From Datisca glomerata (Eukaryota; Streptophyta; Magnoliopsida; Cucurbitales; Datiscaceae), in assembly GCA_003255025.1 (NCBI GenBank), contig QANY01000113.1, positions 1 to 64,000 on the forward strand: 64,000 nt of DNA, given 5' to 3'. A program made the translations under genes and the position numbers. A model generated the notes under the pieces. That model did no database searches. It was not told where the DNA came from and was given only the letters and a program-made list of their open reading frames with translations. Shown here in pieces: positions 57,100 through 64,000 of the stretch (the stretch's first letter is position 1; each line of letters opens with the position of its first letter).

Positions 57100-58118
57100 C
57101 CTTTGACTATTTTTTTTAGGCCTGGGGCCTAGTCCTCATCTTGTTGTCCCTGCAAAAATTCACGAGTCAAAAAGTCAGGAACTGAATTTATGCTTTTAAT
57201 AAACTCAATACCAAAATAGAAAATACTAAGAATAGATTGTCATCGAGCAAAAATATGTTTGGAAGCTATACTTTTAACATCCTTTTCTAAAACATATTTT
57301 GCAGATTTACAATCAATTTGTAAAAGGAATTTTTTATTTAACAAGTCATGCTAAAATTTTTGTATGCAGAGAACAACATATAAGTTTTCCTTTTTAATTA
57401 TACTATAATTGACTTGGGATTGGGTCTAAGTTCCAGATGTGAACCTAACAATTTCTTCAGGTGATTTTAGAGAGACGTTTTGTAATAGGATACCTCCATA
57501 TCCATGTTCAGAGGCATCAGTTTGGATAATTTTGAAAGAATTATTAGTAGAGATGCCAAGACAAGGAAGTGTCTTAACATGTGCCTTAAATCTTTTGATT
57601 AAATTAATATGGTCAGTCGTCCATTGAGGGGGATTCTTTTCAAGCCTGTCAAAGAGAGGCTTACAGTCAATTCTCAATTTATTATAAAAGTCAAATATGT
57701 AATTTAAAGATCCTATAAATCTTTACAACTGTGTTTTATCTAGGATTTCATTGGGGAATTGGTTAGAAAATTGTATTACTCTATCAATTGGCTTTAAGTA
57801 TAGAATGATGTATTTCAAACCCTACCAATCTAACTTTAGATTAAAATAACCTAATTTTACGTGCAGAGATAGCTAAACCATTTTGTTTTGTTATCCTAGC
57901 AAATTATTCAAGATGTCTTCAATGTTGTTCTATTGATTTAGAGAAAATAAGCACATCATCAATGTAAACAATTATGAAATTAGTAAATTGATTAAATATT
58001 TCATTCATTATATTTTGAAATTCACTGGAGTTATAAATGCAGTTTTATACTTATCATTTTCATTTATCTAGATTTGCCAAAATCAAGATTTCATGTCAAA
58101 TTTAGAGAATACAAATGC
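57100..58118 (-). pseudogene. Copy C1 ORF1 3' part: RT (C-terminal) and RNase H
   Basis: RNase H is readable as CKPLFDRLEKNPPQWTTDH, IIQTDASEHGYGGILLQ (57677-57426) and DFLTREFLQGQQDED with a stop near 57140. The RT catalytic YIDD lies at 57966-57955. The RT front part is not on this strand but follows as an inverted segment. Stops are present. Confidence 0.78.
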
Positions 58119-58612
58119 ATCTCAAAAGAAAAATCAATTTCACTTTCCATAAGATTACTTATAAAGAAAAACAATTGTGTTTTTTTACAGGATGAGTTAA
58201 AATTCAAGAGAATTGAAGAACAACTTCAAAGTCCTCTTCTTTAAAATAAATTAAAATATTTGAACAAAAAATTCGTAAAGGATGATGTTCTGATATTCCT
58301 AAAGCTTTCTAGCATAAGAAACAACATACTGTTAGTCTGCATTATATTAAGGGATTTGATGAGAAGAATATCCCAACAAAGGCAAGACCAATTGAAATGA
58401 ATTTTGAAATGCTTGAGTTCTATAAAAAGGAAATTGCATAACTTCTCAATAAAAATATCATTAAAAAAAGAGCAAGTCTTCTTGGTCCTGCTCGACCTTT
58501 TATGTCTAGAATACAAGTGAAATTGAACGAGGAGTTCCTTGTTTAGTAATAAATTATAAGCCCCTTAATAATATTTTAGAATGGATAAGATATCTAATAC
58601 CAAACAAAAGAG
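58119..58612 (+). other. Inverted RT segment between C1 and C2
   Basis: On the + strand it reads RT pieces: FKRIEEQLQ, GFDEKNIPTKARPIEMN, LLNKNIIKK, then a decayed VINYKPLNN-like end with DI.YQTK. The flanking viral DNA is all - strand. Its ends are the neighbours of the C1 RT breakpoint (GCATCTC at 58118), so it is the RT front part flipped in place. At 58613-58620 it joins C2. Confidence 0.88.
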
Positions 58613-58620
58613 ATTTCATC

Positions 58621-58938
58621 CTAGTGATCAGGGATAAAATGGTAATCAAGAAGGAAATGAGTTTTTGCTATTTCAATCGGGTTTTTTAAGTGAGCATATG
58701 AGGGCTCGACATAAAAGAGATTTTTACTGGGGGTTTTTCTGAAATATGGAGATGACCCATTATAATTAGTAATTGGTTGGTTGCTGACCAATTGTGGGTC
58801 AAAAGGTTTGGAAACTACGAAAGGGTCAAATTGGTTGACCAATGTTGTTTGGTAGTTGGACCTGATAGACCCGAGTATTGTCATCTGGGTATTTCTTAGA
58901 GCAGAAGCCTCCTCTATGATTTGGGCCCTAAGGGCCAA
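58621..58938 (-). pseudogene. Copy C2 ORF2, N-terminal part only
   Basis: Nearly identical to 56763-57080 (one residue change by eye: HLKNPIE instead of HLKSPIE) and cut at 58621, where inverted RT sequence begins. The remaining ORF2 of this copy is absent. Confidence 0.8.
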
Positions 58939-58959
58939 TTATGGAGTCGATGACTCCCC

Positions 58960-61900
58960 TTTGACTATTTTTTTTAGGCCTGGGGCCTAGTCCTCATCTT
59001 GTTGTCCCTGCAAAAATTCACGAGTCAAAAAGTCAGGAACTGAATTTATGCTTTTAATAAACTCAATACCAAAATAGAAAATACTAAGAATAGATTGTCA
59101 TCGAGCAAAAATATGTTTGGAAGCTATACTTTTAACATCCTTTTCTAAAACATATTTTGCAGATTTACAATCAATTTGTAAAAGAAATTTTTGATTTAAC
59201 AAGTCATTCTGAAATTTTTGTATGCAGAGAACAACATATAAGTTTTCCTTTTTAATTGTACTATAATTGACTTGGGATTGGGTCCAAGTTCCAGATGTGA
59301 ACCTAACAATTTCTTCAGGTGATTTTAGAGAGACGTTTTGTAATAGGATACCTCCATATCCATTTTTAGAGGTATCAGTTTGGACAATTTTGAAAGAATT
59401 ATTAGTAGAGATGCCAAGACAAGGAAGTTTCTTAACATGTGCCTTAAATCTTTTGATTAAATTAGTATGGTCATTCGTCCATGGAGGGGGATTCTTTTCA
59501 AGCCTGTCAAAGAGAGGCTTACAGTCAATTCTCAATTTATTGTAAAAGTCAAATATGTAATTTAAAGATCCTATAAATCTTTACAACTGTGTTTTATCTA
59601 GGATTTCATTGAGGAATTTGTCAGCGAATTGTATTACTCTATCAATTGGCTTTAAGTATAGAATGGTGTATTTCAAACCCTACCAGTCTAACTTTAGATT
59701 AAAATAACCTAATTTTACGTGCAAAGATAGCTAAACATTTTGTTTTGTTATCCTAGCAAATTATTCAAGATGTCTCCAATGTTGTTTAATTGATTTAGAG
59801 AAAATGAGAACATCATCAATGTAAATAATTAAGAAATTAGTAAATTGATTAAAGATTTCATTCATTATATTTTTAAATTCACTGGAGTTACAAATGCAGT
59901 TTTATACTTATCATTTTCATTTATCTGGATTTGCAATAATCCAGATTTGATGTCAAATTTAAAAAATACAACTGCATCTCCAAGTCTATTTATCAAATCC
60001 CTTTGGTTTGGTATTAGATATCTTATCCATTCTAAAATATTATTCAGGAGCTTATAATTGATTACTAAACGAGGAACTCCTCGTTCAATTTCACTGGACT
60101 TCTAGACATAAAAGGTCGAGCAGGGCCAAGTAGACTTGCTCTTTTTTTAATGATATTTTTATTGAGAAGTTATGCGATTTCCTTTTTATAGATTTCAAGC
60201 ATTTCAGAATTCATCTGAATTGGTCTTGTCTTTGTTGGGATATTCTTCTCATCAAATCCTTTAATGTAAGGCAGACTGACAGTATGTTGTTTCTTATGTT
60301 AGAAAGCATTAGGAATATCAGAACATAATCCTTTACGAATTTTTTGTTCAAATATTTTAATTTTGTTTTAAAGAGCAGGACTTTGAAGTTGTTCTTCAAT
60401 TCTCTTGAATTTTAATTCATCATGTAAAAAACAGAATTGTTTTTTTTACAAGAAATTAATTTTATGGAATTGGAAATTGATTTTTCTTTTAAAGTTTCTA
60501 ACTTTTCATTGTGAGGAAAAGAAAGAAATTTGAATTTTAGGTTTATTCACGACATAGATATTTATTCCATCATACTCCGTTGAAAACGGATATAACAGAA
60601 TGATAAATGGTCAACCTAAAATAATTTGTCAATCATATTTTTTACTAAGAAAAATGATATTCTGAAACATACATTATCTTGACAAATATGGACTGTGGGT
60701 ATTTCATAATTGATATTCATATGAGTATTATAGGCAGAAGACAAAGATTCTTTTGTCTTCTTGAAGTACTTGGTTGAAACTAGTCCTTTCTGCATACAAT
60801 TCAAATCTGCTCCTGAATCAACAAGGGTCATTGTCGTGAAATCAAAATCTTGAATAATTATTCTCATCGTTGTGTGCCACTTTTTGATTTTGATGTGATT
60901 AAGTATTTAGATGAAGTTATCATCGTCTTGACTATTAATAATAGATTTTTTAACCTCATTATAAAAAATTAGTAATTTACTAGGTTCACTAGATTCTTGT
61001 TTATTAATTAAATTCTCTATTTTTAAAAAATTTAATTCTTCTTTTATTTCAGTGTTTGAATTTTTAATTCTTTCATGTTTAATATTTTTAATTTCTTTTT
61101 GAAGTTCCTGTAAGGTAACTTCTTTTTCCTTTCCTTCATCCTTATTGAATTTTTCAAGAATTTACGAAAGGCTTGCAATATTGTTATTATTAGACTTAGC
61201 ATTCTCTTTCTTTAGAATTAATTTACTAAGTCTCTCCAGATATTCTTGTTTTAATTCTAGGTTCTCAATTTTACTAATTAACTTTAACAAGAGATTTTCG
61301 TGTTCCTCATTTTTGTCAAAGACATTAATTTTTTGGTATCCCTACACCCCATTGTGATGTTAGGAGGATCATTGTTAGAAATTGAAGAGTTATATTCAGA
61401 GGATTCAGGTGATATGAATTCTCCTCAATCTTCACTGTCACTCACATAATAATCTATTGTTTGTAAGATTCTAAATGATTCTTGTTTATCTTCTTTAGAG
61501 ATTTTTAATTGGTTAATTTTATTATTAACTTGGCAAGTATTTAAAAAATGACCACTCTAGCCACATTTAAAACATTTAAGTTTACTTTTATTAGTAGTTT
61601 TTTTATTAAATTTTTTGTTGGAATTATTATTTTTAGAGAAGTATTTGTTAATATTTTTATTTTTAAAGAAGTATTGATAAAAAATTTTATTTCTATTTTT
61701 ATGGTAATTTCTCCTATAGGTCTTGTGAGACATTTTACGAGTTAAGTGGAATTTTTTCTATTTTTCTGGGGGGACAACAGAGGGTAAACTGTATTATTCA
61801 CAGAAATTGTCTAATTTGTATTTGGTAGTTTTACTTTCTTTTTTAATTTATTTATTGATTTACATATCAACGCACATTTTTAAACCTTATTTTTGTATTA

Positions 61901-64000
61901 TAAAAATTATTGTCTCATAGGTTAGACTATCATAGTCTATATTTTCTAGCTCATTACTAATGACTGTTCTTATCTTGTGTGCGAACAAATTGAGTAATCC
62001 ATTAATAAATTTTCTTTTCAAAAAGGTTGATTACTATCATCTCTTGACATTATTCTTGATAAGAATATATTTTTATGCCAATTGAAATCAATTAGGGTTG
62101 GACACCTAAGATTAGTTAATTGGTTATGAATACGCGGAGTAATATTTCTTGGCGTACCAATGAAGTGTTCAATTATTGTATAGAGAAATATATTGATAGC
62201 ATCGTGTATTGTTTCCTAATCTTCTCCAATAATTGGGGTTCCTTCAACATCAATCTTTACTGCTGAAAGAATGATAATTTTGGATTCTTCTGTGAGGTAT
62301 TTTTCCCACAAGGAATGAATCATTCATGTGAGTCTTGTGACTAAGAGTTTGATTATTTCAGTTTGAGGCAGATTGTGAGTGGTGATGTAATTGTTTGCTA
62401 CCATTTCCATATGTTGCAATTTATTGAGAACTTCTTGCTCAGAAAGTCCATCAATATTTCATTCGTATAATTTTTCTGCAGATACAGAAAATTGGTTAAC
62501 GAAAGAAGATTCAGTAGTTTGTATATCTGGAGGCATAGGTTTCTTATGCCATTTTCTTTCATATTTATTAATATATAAAATTTTAAATGTTTCTTCAATA
62601 TTGTTAATTTTTTAAGATTCATGCATTGTGGATGAATCATAGGATGATTCTGTCCTATGACTATCTGACTCAGAACTACTGTCTTAGTTAATAACATTGC
62701 CATAAGAAGATGATTCTAAAGAATTATTTTTTAATTCTTAAAAATTTTTATCAATCTGTTTATTAATGTAAACAATATTTAAAGTGGTTTTATCTTAAAG
62801 ATTTATTAAAGGTTTTTCTTTCAGAGCTTCATTAGTTTTAGGTTCATGAAGATTATCAACCTTATTCTCAATTTTGTCTAATTGTTTACCTATTGTAATT
62901 AGACTATGATTGGTGTAATTAAGTTGTTCAGCTACTTTTTTATTTGGTTCTTCTTCCTTTGTAATCTTGAAAGGAGAAGTAGTGATTAAAGAATTTTTAT
63001 GATTAATCATTATTTTCTCATGAGGAGGATGACTGACAGACACTACACTGGAATCTTCCTTGACCCATTTATGTTTTGAAGTTACTTTGATATTTTTCTC
63101 ATAAATATCCTCAATATAATTAAGAAAAAACATATCATATCTAAATTCTTGCATGAATACCTTCCATTCAGCAAGTATGATTCTTCTTTGGTCCACATTG
63201 TATTTTTCTCTAAACCTATTACGTCTATCAAGATTGGTTGGGTCATCATTGTGTAGGGTCATTCTTTACCAATCTGGTTTATATTCTTGACTTAGGGTTC
63301 CCATATTCAGGACTAAGAGTTGAGGATTAACAGGAAGAATGTTTCTTTAGAAATCTGATTCAGTGGGTGCTTCAACTTCGTCAAATTGTTCAGACTTATT
63401 ATCAAAGATTGACTGACTAACATGGGAACTTGTGGCTATGACTTTAAGTATTGAATTTTTAATTTTTTAATTCTTGTTCTAATTGTTGAATCCTAAGATT
63501 TTGATCATTATTAATGAATGATCTAGAAAAGAATTTTTAGGGGTACTAGACTGGTTATACTTCCTAGTTTGTGGACTATAACTAGAAGATGATTGAAAGT
63601 TAATTTTAACAGTATCATCCATGTACTACTGGATGTAATCTACATCTTCAATTGATCTTTGAATTGGAGTAGGTTGACTCTCATTAGTTAAAAGTCAATT
63701 TGAAGGCAAAGTAATATCAGATCACCTAATTGTTTTAGGAACTTTAATATTGGCATTACTTTGGCTAGATTGAATCAATAGGGTTTGATTATTTGCACTC
63801 TTATTGATGGCTTGGAAATTCATATTTGTTTTGGTAACTTTGTAATGAATTCTGAAGATTAAAGTTAGAGGTTGGGTGCCTTCTAGGACCTGATAACCAC
63901 TAGTTTTAATATTTAAGGGTAATGATTTTAAAATATAGGGATATGCTATACTAACAGACAGATCAATGAAAGAATCAAAGTGGATTGGACCATTACAGAG
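58960..64000 (-). pseudogene. Copy C2 ORF1 polyprotein remnant (partial MP to RNase H)
   Basis: RNase H is readable over 59535-59098 (EIVRFTSGTWTQSQVNYST, QKFLLQIDCKSAKYVLEKD). RT has YIDD at 59823-59812, and its front part spans about 60400-59940. The protease is at 60867-60616 (TLVDSGADLNCMQKG). The zinc knuckle at 61574-61533 has a stop in place of Gln (CFKCG then TAG). The coat region runs about 63262-61000 with the open part 63262-62795 (RNRFREKYNVDQRRI, LAEWKVFMQEFRYDMFFLNY). The movement-protein part starts beyond 63600 and leaves the window. Frames are broken in many places. Confidence 0.82.

Larger units (their letters stand above)
56763..59975 (-). repeat. Two near-identical ~1.35-kb viral segments (C1 and C2)
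   Basis: 56763-58118 and 58621-59975 cover the same ORF2-RNase H-RT stretch. The first ~570 bp differ at only a few positions by eye; beyond that, differences are more frequent (about 4 percent). The inverted RT segment separates the two. Confidence 0.88.
54950..64000 (-). mobile_element. Endogenous caulimovirid cluster 2 (runs off the window)
   Basis: Copy C1 (54950-58118) holds the 3' half of a genome: part of RT, RNase H, ORF2 and the intergenic promoter region. An inverted RT segment follows (58119-58612). Copy C2 (58621-64000) then gives a truncated ORF2, RNase H, RT, protease, coat and the start of the movement-protein region, still - strand. It is the same virus as cluster 1. All frames are broken. 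Confidence 0.85.

Noticed and set aside
21295..64000. Reading the RT-bearing clusters as Ty3/gypsy or copia LTR elements
   Set aside because: There are no LTRs and no integrase. A movement-protein domain precedes the coat region and a second ORF follows RNase H, which fits caulimovirids.

Overview
The window is nuclear DNA from a dicot-type plant. The coding genes have introns, the codon use and proteins are plant-like, and most of the sequence is AT-rich transposon and old pararetrovirus debris. Only two genes look intact. One is a small plant-conserved protein of unknown function (6991-7974, + strand, 3 exons, 160 aa). The other is a calponin-homology kinesin of the kinesin-14 family (45757-51245, - strand, 18 exons, 1027 aa), which contains a classic AT-AC (U12-type) intron.

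Layout. 1-586: a GC-rich minisatellite and unassigned DNA. 587-6272: a complete-ended Mutator-like element (MULE I) with ~75-bp terminal inverted repeats and a 9-bp target duplication. It carries a broken DUF1985 gene (+), a broken mudrA-type transposase (-) and arrays of self-complementary repeats. 6282-8240: the small gene, with its upstream region directly bordered by MULE I. 8360-13800: MITE-like foldbacks, AT-rich DNA and noncoding repeat relics. 14066-19740: a second MULE with a DUF1985 pseudogene (+) converging on a transposase pseudogene (-). 19877-20932: a non-autonomous hAT element with an 8-bp target duplication. 21295-34998: a tandem, rearranged cluster of endogenous caulimovirid (pararetrovirus) copies on the - strand, bounded by TA repeats. 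35386-44032: a CACTA element with AAC target duplication carrying intron-containing fragments of a PII (GLB1) gene and a UDP-glucuronate decarboxylase (UXS) gene. Nested in it at 39110-43250 is another CACTA (ATG target duplication) carrying exon 1 of a BIG BROTHER-like E3 ligase gene. 44033-52440: the kinesin gene and flanks, with a MITE just upstream. 52980-54448: remains of a third DUF1985 MULE with its own self-complementary repeat array. 54449-54928: one end of a further CACTA. 54950-64000: a second caulimovirid cluster on the - strand, again starting at a TA repeat and running off the window.

The viral copies follow one plan: tRNA-Met primer site, a long ORF1 (movement protein, coat/zinc knuckle, protease, reverse transcriptase, RNase H), a second ORF of unknown function, then a promoter with a TATA box. 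This is closest to florendovirus/petuvirus-like organisation. Every copy is broken by stops, frameshifts, deletions and local inversions, so they read as fossils. Exon boundaries, target duplications and inverted repeats were read by eye. Family names rest on recognised motifs, not on a database search.
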